Notes: a model not told the origin generated them from the letters alone. A DNA stretch of 64,000 bases from Phocaeicola coprophilus (GCA_016900015.1 JACJJM010000001.1:62001-126000), one strand, 5' to 3'; shown: positions 33,188 to 43,657, counted from the first letter of the stretch. Translations and numbers: made by a program.

Positions 33188-35338
33188 ATGAAAAAGACAG
33201 TCACCAAACTGATTGCCGGAGCATTCTGCTCACTGGCCTTCGTGCCTTCCTTGTCGTTTGCCGACGAGGGCATGTGGGTGCTGAGCATGCTCAGCAAACA
33301 ATCCCAAAAGCAAATGAAAGAACTCGGTCTGAAACTCTCGGCCAAGGAGCTTTACAATCCCAATGGGCCTTCGTTCAAGGACGCTATCGTCTGCTTCGGC
33401 GGATTCTGTTCGGGCGTGGTCGTCTCGCCTGACGGACTGGTGTTCACCAACCACCATTGCGGCTATGGCTCCGTCCAGGAACACAGTTCGCCGGAACACG
33501 ACTACCTGCGCGACGGCTTTGTCGCCCGCAGCTTCGAGGAAGAACTGCCGAATCCTGACCTCTACGTGAGCTTCCTCGTGCGCACGGAAGACGTCACGAA
33601 GCGCATCAAGGCCGAGCTTTCGGACGACATGGGACTGGCACGCCGCCAGCACGTGGTCGACTCCATCAGCCATGTCATCGAGGAAGAAGCTGTCGCCGAC
33701 AACAAGCTGCTCCGCGCCGAAGTGGCTTCTTACTACCAGGGCAATGAGTTCTACCTCTCCGTCTACAAGGACTACAAGGACGTGCGCCTCGTCTATGCGC
33801 CACCCTCGTCGCTCGGCAAGCTCGGAGGCGACACGGACAACTGGATGTGGCCGCGCCACACGTGCGACTTTTCCGTCTTCCGCATCTATGCGAACGCAGA
33901 CAACGAACCGGCTGAGTATTCTCCCGAAAACCGCCCCTACAAGGCCAGCGCTTATGCCCCCGTGTCGCTGAAAGGCTACAAGGAAGGCGACTTCTGCATG
34001 ACGATGGGCTATCCCGGCTCGACGGAACGCTACCTCTCTTCATTCGGCGTCGACGAGCGCATGAAGACCTCCAACGCGGCGATGATAGAAATCCGAGGTA
34101 TCAAGCAGGACATCTGGTCGAAGTATATGGACGCTGACGACGCCACGCGCATCAAGTATGCCTCCAAGTTTGCCCAAAGCTCGAACTACTGGAAGAACAG
34201 CATCGGCATGAACCAGAGCATCAACGACCTCGGTGTCATCGGTCAGAAGCAGGACCTCGAACGACGCCTCCAGACTTGGATCGGCCAGCATCCCGACATG
34301 CAGAAGAAATATGGCACCATGCTCCCGGCGCTGAAGCAGGCCTACGCCTCGCGCTTCAATGCCGCACGTGCACGTAGCTTCTACTACGAGAGCCTGCTCG
34401 GCGCGGCAGAGCTTCCGCGCTTCCTGGTCAACTTCTTGCAGATGAACGTGAAGAAGATGACTCCGGAGATGAAGGCCCGCGTGTTGGAACAATATGAAGG
34501 CAAGTATGCCGACATGGATCTCGCCATCGACAAGGAAGTCATGACCACCATGCTCAAGAGCTATGCCGAGATTGTCCCCCAGGAGAAATACCATCCGTCG
34601 TTCTACAGCACCATCCAGAAGCGTTACAACGGCGACTTCCGCGCCTTCGTCGACAGCGTGTATGCACACACGGCCTTCACCACCCTGGACGGCCTCAAAC
34701 GTTTCCTGCAAAACGACACGACCCTGCACATGGTGGAAGACCCGATGACCAGAGTGGGACTTTCGCTCATCAGCACCTACAACGCCATCCTCGACGAGTC
34801 GCAGAAGGATGACGAGATCATCGCGCTCAATGAAAGCAAGCTCTGCGACGCGCTGCGCGAAATGCAGATTGACCGTGACTTCTATCCGGATGCCAACTCC
34901 ACCCTGCGCATGAGCTATGGTGTCATCAAGAGCTATGACCCGCTCGACGCCGTACACTATAATTACTTCACCACCACGCGCGGCGTGCTCGAAAAGGCCA
35001 AGAAAGGCGCGGAGAACAGTGATTACTACATCCAGCCGGAGGTGTTGAAGCTCTTCAACGGCGACTACGGACGCTACGGCAACGGACGCGGTGACATGAA
35101 CACGTGTTTCCTCTCGACGAACGACATCACGGGCGGCAACTCCGGCAGCGGCATGTTCAACGGTCGCGGCGAGCTTATCGGCCTGGCCTTCGACGGCAAC
35201 TGGGAAGCGATGAGCGGTGACCTCGTCTTCTCGCCGAAGCTCCAGCGTTGCATCGGCGTGGACATCCGCTACGTCCTCTTCGTCATCGAACGTTACGGCC
35301 ATGCCGACCGTCTCATCAAGGAACTGAAACTGAAATAA
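33188..35338 (+). CDS. S46 family dipeptidyl-peptidase, DPP7 type
   Basis: A 716-residue secreted serine peptidase with a signal peptide ending SFA (about residue 25). The triad residues are His90 (TNHHCGYG), Asp in GGDTDNW (residues 213-219) and Ser652 (TGGNSGSG). Eighteen residues after the serine is Gly (AFDGNWEAMSG); in DPP11 this site is Arg and dictates Asp/Glu preference, whereas DPP7 has Gly, so a DPP7-like hydrophobic P1 preference is expected. These periplasmic enzymes release dipeptides from oligopeptides, feeding amino-acid metabolism of asaccharolytic or mixed feeders. Confidence 0.94.
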   Translation: MKKTVTKLIAGAFCSLAFVPSLSFADEGMWVLSMLSKQSQKQMKELGLKLSAKELYNPNGPSFKDAIVCFGGFCSGVVVSPDGLVFTNHHCGYGSVQEHSSPEHDYLRDGFVARSFEEELPNPDLYVSFLVRTEDVTKRIKAELSDDMGLARRQHVVDSISHVIEEEAVADNKLLRAEVASYYQGNEFYLSVYKDYKDVRLVYAPPSSLGKLGGDTDNWMWPRHTCDFSVFRIYANADNEPAEYSPENRPYKASAYAPVSLKGYKEGDFCMTMGYPGSTERYLSSFGVDERMKTSNAAMIEIRGIKQDIWSKYMDADDATRIKYASKFAQSSNYWKNSIGMNQSINDLGVIGQKQDLERRLQTWIGQHPDMQKKYGTMLPALKQAYASRFNAARARSFYYESLLGAAELPRFLVNFLQMNVKKMTPEMKARVLEQYEGKYADMDLAIDKEVMTTMLKSYAEIVPQEKYHPSFYSTIQKRYNGDFRAFVDSVYAHTAFTTLDGLKRFLQNDTTLHMVEDPMTRVGLSLISTYNAILDESQKDDEIIALNESKLCDALREMQIDRDFYPDANSTLRMSYGVIKSYDPLDAVHYNYFTTTRGVLEKAKKGAENSDYYIQPEVLKLFNGDYGRYGNGRGDMNTCFLSTNDITGGNSGSGMFNGRGELIGLAFDGNWEAMSGDLVFSPKLQRCIGVDIRYVLFVIERYGHADRLIKELKLK

Positions 35339-35368
35339 GAGCCGTATACACACGGTTCGAACTGGCTA

Positions 35369-35440
35369 TAAAGGGTAGCCGACCACGGAAAGGAATGCGT
35401 GGTCGGCTACCCTTCTTTCCGTCCCCGCCTACCCTTAACA
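35369..35440. repeat. REP-like palindromic element, copy e
   Basis: GGGTAGCCGACCACGGAAAG faces GTGGTCGGCTACCC, then CTTTCCGTCCCCGCCTACCC. It lies between the convergent S46 and M64 peptidase genes. Confidence 0.8.
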
Positions 35441-35507
35441 GCGTGTCGGAGCCCCGTAGTAGGGCTACTCATGCATATAAATGCAGGGATTGTGTCAAAA
35501 TGAAAAA

Positions 35508-35549
35508 CCGGGGTGGCCGCTTTGGAAAAAACCTTGGCAACCACCCCGG
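35508..35549. terminator. Hairpin between convergent peptidase genes
   Basis: CCGGGGTGG (35508-35516) pairs with CCACCCCGG (35541-35549), preceded by AAAAA on one side; on the minus strand this gives a U-rich tail after the stem and may end the M64 transcript. Confidence 0.5.
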
Positions 35550-35590
35550 CGAGAGATAGGTATTTAAATAGGCAAATGCATGAACAGTCT

Positions 35591-36733
35591 TTAAGGCAGG
35601 TTGGTTTCATTTGGGTGCTGGTCGTAGGCCTCGTTGCGCTTGTCATACTCGAAGAAGAGGTCGAGGCTGTATTCATCGCCCTTGCCGGCCAGCTCGTAGA
35701 TGTGACGCAGGAGGATTTCGCGCTGCACGGGGTTGAAGTAGTTGTAGTTCTCGAACAGTCCATTTCCCACCATGACCGAGTGTTCCGTGGCGCGCCACAC
35801 GCCCTTGCCGTAATACACCGCCCCCTCGACTGTACCCACGCCGCGGTAACCGCGGCGAATCATTTCGGCCCAGGCGGGGTTGAGAAACTGCTCCGTGTCG
35901 TTCGGGTCGGTGGTGAACGTCACGTTCTGGTAGAGCTTCTTCTCCTTCTGGTGTTTCAGGTAGAACTGCTTGCCCATCTCGCCGTCGGGGAACACCTCGT
36001 CGTCCTTGCCATACTGCACGTATTCGTCTGAGAACTCCCCGATGCCGTGCCCGATAAGCTCGTGGGTGAACATGCCGTAGAGGAAGCGGTAGAAGATGCC
36101 GAAGGGCACGAGCGCACGCCCCCATCCGGGACGGTCGACGAAGGGGTCGGACGTGCACCATCCGCCCCACCCCTGGTCGGTGTTGATGATGAGGGCCACG
36201 AACATGTCTTTCGGCGTGCCCTTCTGTTCCTTCACAGGCGTCTGCTCGTAGGCATAGGCGAAGGTCGCTTCCTTGTTGACCGACTGCGGGGTGAACGAGG
36301 AAGTGTAGGTGCACATCCGGCTGCGGATGGTGTCGCCTTTGGCCACGCCGCCGTGCAGGCTCGGCCCGTCGTAAGGCGCGGGCACAGCATAGACGTTGAA
36401 CAGGTGCTTGTACGATTTGATGGGTTCCCAACGGAAGAAGTATTTCCGCACGGTGTCTTGCGCGGCTTCCCATTTGCCGCTTTCGATGTCAGCCTGCGTG
36501 AAACCGTCGCCGACGAACACGACGTCGATACCCCGTCCCTCGGTAGCCTGGTTGATGACGGTGTATGCCGGTTTCTCTTCCGGCGGCAGGGGTGTCGTGG
36601 TGGTGTCTTCCGTCTGGGTGTCGTCGCCGTTGCCTCCGGCAGGCGGTTCGGGTGCGGCAAGCTCAGTCTTCGAGCAGGAGATGACTGCGGTTGCAAAGCA
36701 GATGAACAGTCCGAGTAGGGTGATTCTTTTCAT
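35591..36733 (-). CDS. M64 family zinc metallopeptidase lipoprotein
   Basis: A 380-residue lipoprotein (lipobox Cys20 in TAVISC). After a Thr/Pro-rich linker the M64 domain begins (IDVVFVGDGFTQADIESGKW, residues 69-88). The zinc site is HELIGHGIGEFSDEY (residues 224-238), the HExxGHGxG...DEY form seen in Bacteroidales M64 proteins. The family is named after IgA peptidase of Clostridium ramosum, but substrates of most members are unknown. It is the last gene of the FecR/SusCD locus and lies 9 bases after the thioredoxin-like gene, pointing to use of a protein or glycoprotein. Confidence 0.92.
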   Translation of the reverse strand: MKRITLLGLFICFATAVISCSKTELAAPEPPAGGNGDDTQTEDTTTTPLPPEEKPAYTVINQATEGRGIDVVFVGDGFTQADIESGKWEAAQDTVRKYFFRWEPIKSYKHLFNVYAVPAPYDGPSLHGGVAKGDTIRSRMCTYTSSFTPQSVNKEATFAYAYEQTPVKEQKGTPKDMFVALIINTDQGWGGWCTSDPFVDRPGWGRALVPFGIFYRFLYGMFTHELIGHGIGEFSDEYVQYGKDDEVFPDGEMGKQFYLKHQKEKKLYQNVTFTTDPNDTEQFLNPAWAEMIRRGYRGVGTVEGAVYYGKGVWRATEHSVMVGNGLFENYNYFNPVQREILLRHIYELAGKGDEYSLDLFFEYDKRNEAYDQHPNETNLP

Positions 36734-36742
36734 GGTGTCTGG

Positions 36743-37576
36743 TTATTGATGTTTTTTTAAATATTGTTCGATGGTGTCTTCCAGTTCATGCTCCTTGTAG
36801 AAGCCGATGCCGAGGATGGTTCCTTCGCTGTCGACGAGCACTTTGTGCGGGATGCCCCGTATGGCATACTGTTCGGCGATGGGGTCTTTCCAGCCCAGCA
36901 GGTTGCTGCCGTCGGTCCAGGGCAGGGCTTCCTTCTTGTAGGCGTCTTCCCAGGCTGCGGCCTTGTCGTCGAGCGAGACGGAGAAGACTTCCAGTCCCCG
37001 GTCCTTGTAGGCGGCATAGACTTCCTTCAGGTGAGGCATGGAGCGGCGGCAAGGCCCGCACCAGGAAGCCCAGAAGTCGAGCAACACGAGCTTGTGTTGC
37101 TTCAGCACGTCGGCCAGCCTGATGTCCTGTCCGTCGTGTCCCTTCACGGTGAAGTCTGCACATTTCTTCCCCACGGCGTTGAGCGGCTTGTAGGTCACGT
37201 AGCTTTTCATGCTTTTCCATGCTGGGTTGGTGCGTGCCTCCGGGCCGAACAGTTCCAGCTCGCGGGCGAGTTCGTCGATGCTGAGGAAGTTGAACACATA
37301 GAAGTTCAGCACGTCGACGAAGCGCGGGTCGTTGCGGTTGGTGTTGATGGCTTCTCGGGCAAATTGGAGCTTCCGTGCCCTCACGTCTTCCAGCTTGGGC
37401 ATGTAGGGTTTGTTACGCACTTCGTCATTTTTATAGATTTTGAATATGGTGTCCATGTAGGCACGTTCTTCCGTTTCCAGGAGTTTCATCTTTTTGATAA
37501 ACGTGTCATAGTCTTGTGCCAGGACAGTCGCATGGCAGTTCCAGGCAAGCGCCAGCAGCAGTATGATTTGTTTCAT
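36743..37576 (-). CDS. TlpA-like thioredoxin-fold protein
   Basis: A 277-residue exported protein (signal peptide to about residue 21). Residues 22-130 form a helical domain without clear relatives; residues 135-277 are a TlpA/thioredoxin fold with the redox site WCGPC at 172-176 and cis-Pro region YAIRGIPHKVLVD near 245. It would reduce or exchange disulfides in the periplasm. It lies between the lipoprotein and M64 genes of the SusCD locus; thioredoxin-like proteins in such loci often help handle disulfide-rich substrates or metabolise peptides, but this is inference. Confidence 0.9.
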   Translation of the reverse strand: MKQIILLLALAWNCHATVLAQDYDTFIKKMKLLETEERAYMDTIFKIYKNDEVRNKPYMPKLEDVRARKLQFAREAINTNRNDPRFVDVLNFYVFNFLSIDELARELELFGPEARTNPAWKSMKSYVTYKPLNAVGKKCADFTVKGHDGQDIRLADVLKQHKLVLLDFWASWCGPCRRSMPHLKEVYAAYKDRGLEVFSVSLDDKAAAWEDAYKKEALPWTDGSNLLGWKDPIAEQYAIRGIPHKVLVDSEGTILGIGFYKEHELEDTIEQYLKKHQ

Positions 37577-37684
37577 TGCAGGTTTAAGTTAGGTTTAATG
37601 GAAGGATGCTTGCCGGGTGATGGCGGGCATCCTTCCGGAGTTGTTATGGTTTAGAATGAATGTTGTTCGCGTGAGTATGGCATC

Positions 37685-38746
37685 TTATTCGGTGGAGACA
37701 GCCTGGTAGATGCCTCGCTCGATGGTGATGGGGATGGGGTTGTCGAACACGTTCGGGTAGCTCACCCAGATGATGCCGTGGCGTCCGTCGTCGGTGCGTA
37801 TGGCGTAGAATCCGCCTGTCACTTCGATGTAGTCTGCGGCTTGGCTGAAGTCGAGCTGTTCCAGGTAGGCGTCGTCAACGGTGTCGAACCACTCCGTGTC
37901 GAGCGTCTTGCGGCGGTTGATGAGCGCGAGCTTCTTCGTCGTGTCGGTCTCGTTGGCGATGGAGTCGTTCAGTTGGTGGCCGCCCACGCCCTCAATGCGG
38001 TAGAACGAGCTGGGATTCATTTCCTCGGCGTTGTAGCCTGTGATACCGATACTTTCCAGATAGGTTTGCAGTTCCGGATTGGCAGGGGAGTACATGTGGT
38101 AGTCTCCGCTGCTGTTGTAGCGGAACACGAGGGAGATGTTTTGCTTGATTTCCTCGGCGCCGTCGATGACAGTGTCTTCGCGCAGGAAGGAGTTTTCCGT
38201 GTAGGCCCGATAGTTGGGCAAGCTGAAGAAGCGCGATTTGCCCGAGGCGGAGTAGTTGTTGATGAGCGTCACGCGGGTGGAGTATTTTTTCGTGTTGTAT
38301 CCCCGGAAGCGGATGTAGTTCTCTCCCCTGTTGCCCTGCTTGTTGGTAGCACGGAAGGTGATTTGCTGCGTGTTGCCCAATATGGCTGGGTTGGACTTGA
38401 CATAGCAAGGATAGTCCACGATGAGCGAGCTGACTTCGCGCGACAGGTAACCTTCGGTGTCGGCTGTGAGCACCATGGTGGTGTCGATGAGGCTGAATGT
38501 CATCTTCTCCGGATGTCCTTCGATGATGGATTCATCGCTGACAAATTCGATGCGGGTGATGGCGCCGTTGTTGGTCGACACCATGAAGTGGAAGTGCACT
38601 GTGTCGCCCGGGATGACCCGTACAGTGTCTTGTGTTTCAAGCACGCTCACATAAATGTCATCCGAGGGCTTGAGCGTGTCGTCCACGGAGGTACAGGCAG
38701 CCAGGATGCAGGCTGTCAGCATTAGCAGTGATAATATCTTTTTCAT
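37685..38746 (-). CDS. Lipoprotein in SusE/SusF position, unrecognised family
   Basis: A 353-residue lipoprotein with lipobox Cys18 (TACILAAC). The mature chain starts with a beta-sandwich-like part (IYVSVLETQDTVRVIPGDTV) followed by a second domain with SRFFSLPNYRAYTENSFLRE and a long C-terminal region. It resembles Bacteroidales DUF4466-type lipoproteins, but I am not certain. It follows SusD by 10 bases, the position of surface glycan- or ligand-binding lipoproteins of such loci. Confidence 0.72.
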   Translation of the reverse strand: MKKILSLLMLTACILAACTSVDDTLKPSDDIYVSVLETQDTVRVIPGDTVHFHFMVSTNNGAITRIEFVSDESIIEGHPEKMTFSLIDTTMVLTADTEGYLSREVSSLIVDYPCYVKSNPAILGNTQQITFRATNKQGNRGENYIRFRGYNTKKYSTRVTLINNYSASGKSRFFSLPNYRAYTENSFLREDTVIDGAEEIKQNISLVFRYNSSGDYHMYSPANPELQTYLESIGITGYNAEEMNPSSFYRIEGVGGHQLNDSIANETDTTKKLALINRRKTLDTEWFDTVDDAYLEQLDFSQAADYIEVTGGFYAIRTDDGRHGIIWVSYPNVFDNPIPITIERGIYQAVSTE

Positions 38747-38756
38747 AGAAGTTCAG

Positions 38757-40217
38757 TTAGTAGGGGTTTTGTGTGGCAAGGAAGTTTATCTCCAGTTCCC
38801 GTGCGGGGATGGGGAAGCAAAGCTGGTTGTCATTGGTGAAGTAGCTGTTGTAGGATTTCAGCAGGCGTTCGCCGTTGACAAAGGTGCGTGCAGCGTAGAA
38901 GAAGACATCGCCGTTTTCCGAGCTGAGTTCACGCACATATTCCCGGAAGATTTCTTCCAGCATCTGGTCTTTGCTGGTGTAGTCGGAGGCTTCCACATGG
39001 GTGCTGTGTGCGCGGTCGCGGAGCACGTTCAGCTGGGTAGCCACGTCTTCGGTGGTATATCCGTCCAAGTAGCACATGGCTTCGGCCTTGATGAGGTACA
39101 TTTGCGCCAGGCGGAGGTAATACATCGGCATGGTGGCTGTCTCGGCCGAGTCGTAATGTTTCACCCAGGCGATGCGTTCCTGCGGGCTTCCTTCTTCCAG
39201 GAAGATGCTGTCGAGCGTGGCTTTGTAGCGTTCTTCCTCGGGGTCGTCCATGATTTCGAAGAAGCGTGAGAGGTCGTCGTCGGCCGTATATTCCTTCGGG
39301 CGGTACTGGCCGCTACCCAGCTTTTGGAACAGTCCTTGCACGTTTCCCATGATGCCCTGTGCCCGGTCGGTGTATTGGGTGAAGAGCAGTTCCGTGGAGG
39401 TGTATTTGTTCCGGAAGATGTCCGCATAGTTTTCCTCCATGGCAAACTCCTCGCTGCCCAGCACTTCGTCGGCTAGGCGGATGGCCTCTTCACGGTCGGC
39501 TTGCGTGCCGCGCACCATCAGCCAGTTGGCCTTGAATGCCTTGGCTGTGGTCTTGCAGGCGCGATAGACGGAGTAGAAGTCCGGTGCATGCTGGATGGCG
39601 AAGTCGAGGTCGGCGAAGATGGCGTTGTAGCTGGAGTCGACTGTGGAGCGGGCCAGCGTGTTGTTTGACAGCGCACTGGGCTCCAGGCGTAGCACCAGTC
39701 CGTAAGGGCTGCTCGTGTCCCAGAACTGTGCATAGTTCTCCATGAGATACATGTTGACAAAGGCACGCATGAAGCGGGCTTCGGCCAGAATCTCATTCTT
39801 GTGCCCGGCTGCGAATTTGTCGTCTGAAAGCTGCTCGACGTAGTATATCACGTTGTTGGCAGCATTGATGATTTGGTAGGCCATTTCCCAACCGCCTTCA
39901 AAGTTCGTGTCGGTTTCATCATAAGTCATGCGGTACACTTGGTCGCGTTCGAACGAACTTGGATTTCGACTTACCATGAAATTGAGCCGGATGTTATTAT
40001 ATGTGATAAGGTTTGTGGTAAGATCGCCGCCGAGATATGAAGAGTCGTCCAAGTAGGAATAGACCCCGTTGAGGGCGGTTTCGGCCGACTTTTGGTCGAC
40101 AATGGCATTGTCGCCCACCAAGTCATGCTTAGGGAGTTCGTTGTCAAAGAGGCTGTCGCAGGCTTGGAATCCCAAGAGGGCGATGCTTGCCAGGAGATAG
40201 TGTATGATGTGTTTCAT
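38757..40217 (-). CDS. SusD/RagB family nutrient-binding lipoprotein
   Basis: A 486-residue lipoprotein (lipobox Cys20, GFQAC). TPR-like helices and the SusD pattern are visible: VDQKSAETALNGVYSYLDDS near 40-60, ILAEARFMRAFVNMYLMENY near 142-161, and the ending RELEINFLATQNPY. SusD closes over the SusC barrel to bind the substrate. The gene is intact although its SusC partner is broken, which suggests recent loss of function or a population in which SusC is repaired. Confidence 0.95.
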   Translation of the reverse strand: MKHIIHYLLASIALLGFQACDSLFDNELPKHDLVGDNAIVDQKSAETALNGVYSYLDDSSYLGGDLTTNLITYNNIRLNFMVSRNPSSFERDQVYRMTYDETDTNFEGGWEMAYQIINAANNVIYYVEQLSDDKFAAGHKNEILAEARFMRAFVNMYLMENYAQFWDTSSPYGLVLRLEPSALSNNTLARSTVDSSYNAIFADLDFAIQHAPDFYSVYRACKTTAKAFKANWLMVRGTQADREEAIRLADEVLGSEEFAMEENYADIFRNKYTSTELLFTQYTDRAQGIMGNVQGLFQKLGSGQYRPKEYTADDDLSRFFEIMDDPEEERYKATLDSIFLEEGSPQERIAWVKHYDSAETATMPMYYLRLAQMYLIKAEAMCYLDGYTTEDVATQLNVLRDRAHSTHVEASDYTSKDQMLEEIFREYVRELSSENGDVFFYAARTFVNGERLLKSYNSYFTNDNQLCFPIPARELEINFLATQNPY

Positions 40218-40227
40218 GATTACGGTG

Positions 40228-43200
40228 TTAGAGAGTTACTTTAATGCCGAAGTTGAAGCTTCGCGTTTGAGGATAAGTGCTATAATCGATGGAGCCGCCT
40301 TCAATCATGTCGCTGCTGAAGCTCTCGGGCGACGGCCCGGGATAGTCTGTGAAGGTGTAGACATTGTTGGCAGAGATGGACAGGATGACATTGTTGAACA
40401 CCTTAAGTTTGTCCAACACGGATTGTGGCAGGCGGTAGTCCAGGTTGATGTTTTGTATCTTCCAATAGGAGGCGTCGTACACGCCGAAGTCGGTCACTTC
40501 GTTTGCATAGTTGTTCAGACGCATGGCCGGGTAATTGGAATCCGGGTTTTCCGGCGTCCAGCGTTTCAAGGCGATGTCGAGCACGTTGAGTGGTTCGGAC
40601 GCATTGAACTGGAACTGCCGCGTGCCGGCTTGCCAATACTTCTCGTGACCGAAAGCAAAGGACGACTGGATACTCAGGGTCAGTCCTTTCCAGGAGAGGC
40701 GTGTGCTGAGTCCGCCCTCAAAATCGGGGCGTGAGCAGCCCAAGACCACGCGGTCATCTTTGGCATTGGTAGCTATGTTCACCCAGCCGTCGCCGTTTTG
40801 GTCGACGTATTTCAGGTCGCCGGGGATGGTGTTTTTCCCGGTAGTGCCTTCCTGATAGGAGTGGTCGGGGTTGAGCGACTCGTAGTAGTCGATTTCCTGC
40901 TGCGTGCGGAACACGCCATCCGTCTCGAAGCCGTAAATCAAGCCCAGTGATTCGCCTTCCTTGATGACAGTGCTGGTCAGCACGGACATGCCGGGGACTG
41001 ACACATAGTCTGCATCGATGTTGGTCACCTTGTTTTTGTTTTTATAGATGTTGAAAGTCATCGACTAGGCCCAGTCGCGCGTGCTGATGATATTGGCCGT
41101 CACGTCAAACTCGATACCGCGGTTCTCGATACTGGCATAGTTCACCTTTGTACGGTCCATACCGGTGCTGGGAGCCATGTTCAGGTCGTAGAGCAAGCCG
41201 TCGGTCTTCTTCACGTAGTAGCCCAGCGAACCGCGGATGCGCTGGTTTTCCAGCAGGCCGAATTCGAAGCCCACGTCCCACGACTTGGTGCTTTCCCATT
41301 TCAGTTCGTCGTTGCCTATCTGTGAGGGAACGAATCCCGGTTCGCCTTGGTAGTCGGTATTTTCAAACATCGTGCGCCAGCCGTATTCCGTCACCCAGCC
41401 GTTGCCCACTTTTCCCCAGCCGCCTTTCAGCTTGAAGAAACTGAGCCAAGGAAGGTTTTCTTTGACGAACTTTTCGTCGCTGATAATCCATGCAGCGGCA
41501 AAAGCCGGGAAAGTGCCCCAACGGTGTTTGGGGGGAGAATTTCGACGAACCATCTGTACGGATGTTTGCTGTGAGGATGTAGCGGTTGCGGAATTTGTAT
41601 TCCATGCGGCCCAGGAATGAAAGCATGACACTGCCCAACGAACTACCGTAGGTGGGATTGCGTTCGTATAGCTCTGTGCCCTGCCAGATGCCGTTTTGCA
41701 CGTTGTCGTCGCCGAAGTTGTCCATCGCTATCCAGTAGTTTTCCGAGCTGGCATCATTGAAGGTGGCTGCCAGCATGGCTGTGAGGGAGTGGTCGCGCTT
41801 GATGACGGTGGAATAGTTGGCTCGTGCTTCTACCTCCTGTTCGTTACTCTTATAATGTGTCCGTCGGCCATAGCCCTGGAACGTATATCTGAAGTTGTCC
41901 GAACCCTCATACGTGTCGCTTGAAGCATAATAGTCTGTGTCGTAGTTGTACGTCTGGTAGGAATATCGGCCGGTGAGGGTCAGCCCGTTGATGGGGCGCC
42001 ATTCCAGGCTGGTGCTCAGGGTCAGGTTGTTGCTGTTTTGCAGGTTCTTCGTCCCCAGGATTTCTGCCAGCGGGTTTCTGGCCATGTTGGTCGTACCTCC
42101 ATAATTGTAGGTCTGGTGGTAGTATGTACCGTCTTCGTTGTAGACCTTCGAGTCAGGGCGTCCTTCTATGGCTACATCCATGCCCCGTTGGTTTTCGTTC
42201 TTGCGGGCAAAACTGCCGTTTACGCCGACAATGGCACGCAGCTTCTTGTTGATGTCCGTGTTGAATCCCGCGCTGAAGGTGTAGCGTTTGTTGTAGAGGC
42301 TCTTTATCATGCCTTGGTCGTCGGCATAGCTGAACGAGCCGTTGTAGGATGAGTTCGTGCTTGCTCCTTGTATGGACACGTTGTGCTGTTGGGAGTTGGC
42401 ATCCTGCATCAGCTCGTTCATCTAGTTGGTATTTGCTTCGCCAAAGAAGCCGGGCGTGGTATATGTGTTGTATTCCGTCGATTGGGTGATGTCGTCGTAG
42501 CCATAGGCCAGTGCTTCGTTGCGGGCAGCTTCGAGCAGCAACATTTTGAACTCGTCGGTCGACAGCGTGCGGATTTCCGACACCAGCTGTTGTTTCTTGA
42601 AGCTGTATCCATAGTTGATGACGGGTTTTTTGTTCCGGCCTCCGCTTTTTGTCGTAATCATGATGACACCTCCGGCTGCACGCGAACCGTAGATGGCCGT
42701 GGCCGATGCGCCTTTAAGCACGTCGAGTTGTTGCACGTCGTAGGGGTTGAGCATGTTGATGTCATAGTCTTCGCTCATGGGCACGTCGTCCACCACAATC
42801 AGCGGGGACGAATTGCCGTCCAATGTCGATGCACCGCGGATTTCGATTTTTGACGTCGCGCCGGGAGAACCGTCGCCCAGCGTGACGCTCACGCCCGGGA
42901 GCTGTCCCTGTATCATTTGGGTGATGGTCGAGGCTGCTGACGACTCGATGATGCGTGTGTCGAGCGAGGAAATGGAGCCGGTCAAGTCTTTGCGTGACGA
43001 CGTGGCGTAACCGATTTTCACCACTTCGTTGAGCGTGTTGGTCGATTCGCGCATGACGACGGTGAGTTCTTCGTTCTTTTTGACTGCGATAGACTGGCCT
43101 TCCATACCCACCATGGAGAATTGAAGGGTGGGTTTCTCTGCAGCGTCAAATGTCAGCTTGAAGTTTCCGTCCATGTCGGTCGAAGTGCCTCTTTTCCCTT

Positions 43201-43657
43201 CTCCTTTCACCGTGACGGAAACGCCGGGAAGGGGCAGGCCGGCTTCGTCAATCACGTGGCCTTTGATTTCTCTCCGTTGCTGGCCGCTTTTGCCTTCTTG
43301 CTTGGGGCGCAGGGTGATGGTGTTGTTCTTGATGGTGTATTCTAGGCCATACTTGGCACAGAGCGTGCTCAGCACATTTTTCACATCCTGCTGGTCAGCC
43401 TGGAAGGAGAAGTCTTCCGTCGGAAGCATTTTGCTGTTGTAGAACACGTCGTAGTCGGTCTGCTTCTCGATTTCGCGTATTACTTTCTTGAAGTTGGTCC
43501 TCTCCGTGCGGATGGTGACTTTCGTGCGTTTCTGCGCGTCCAGCTCGGTGGCGGTGCCCAGGCATAGCAGGGCGGCTGCGATGAGCACTTTGCCTGAGAG
43601 ATGGACGCTCGGTCCGGTCGTGAAGCGTCTCGACCATAAAAAGGAGTTCTTTCTCAT
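40228..43657 (-). pseudogene. SusC/RagA TonB-dependent transporter with three inactivating lesions
   Basis: The frame starts with a signal peptide, an STN (secretin/TonB N-terminal signalling) domain (VTIRTERTNFKKVIREIEKQ), a carboxypeptidase-like domain (IKGHVIDEAGLPLPGVSVTV), and the plug. Three lesions follow: TAG at 42422-42424 where family members have Trp (ANTN-stop-MNELMQDAN), an extra base in a run of six C (plus-strand G run 41530-41535, SPKHRWG becoming SPQTPLG), and TAG at 41062-41064, again at a Trp site (RDWA-stop-SMTFNIY). The length of 3430 bases is one over a multiple of three, as expected. The intact protein would have about 1142 residues. The STN domain fits signalling to the FecR/sigma pair upstream. 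Confidence 0.92.

Noticed and set aside
34040-35353. A 437-residue antisense open frame opposite the S46 peptidase, and similar long frames at 47188-49125 (minus) and 59317-60783 (plus)
   Set aside because: They lie entirely opposite well recognised genes, show no recognisable motifs, and are expected in GC-rich coding DNA.
41065-42421. Separate genes in the SusC region (frames starting MNELMQ, MSCFHS, MTFNIY)
   Set aside because: Each continues the family sequence of the preceding piece; they are fragments of one SusC broken by two TAG codons and one extra base.
41062-42424. Recoding of TAG as an amino acid in this organism
   Set aside because: Other genes here end normally in TAG (stops at 11136 and 17602), and the same gene also has a frameshift, so simple decay is the better reading.
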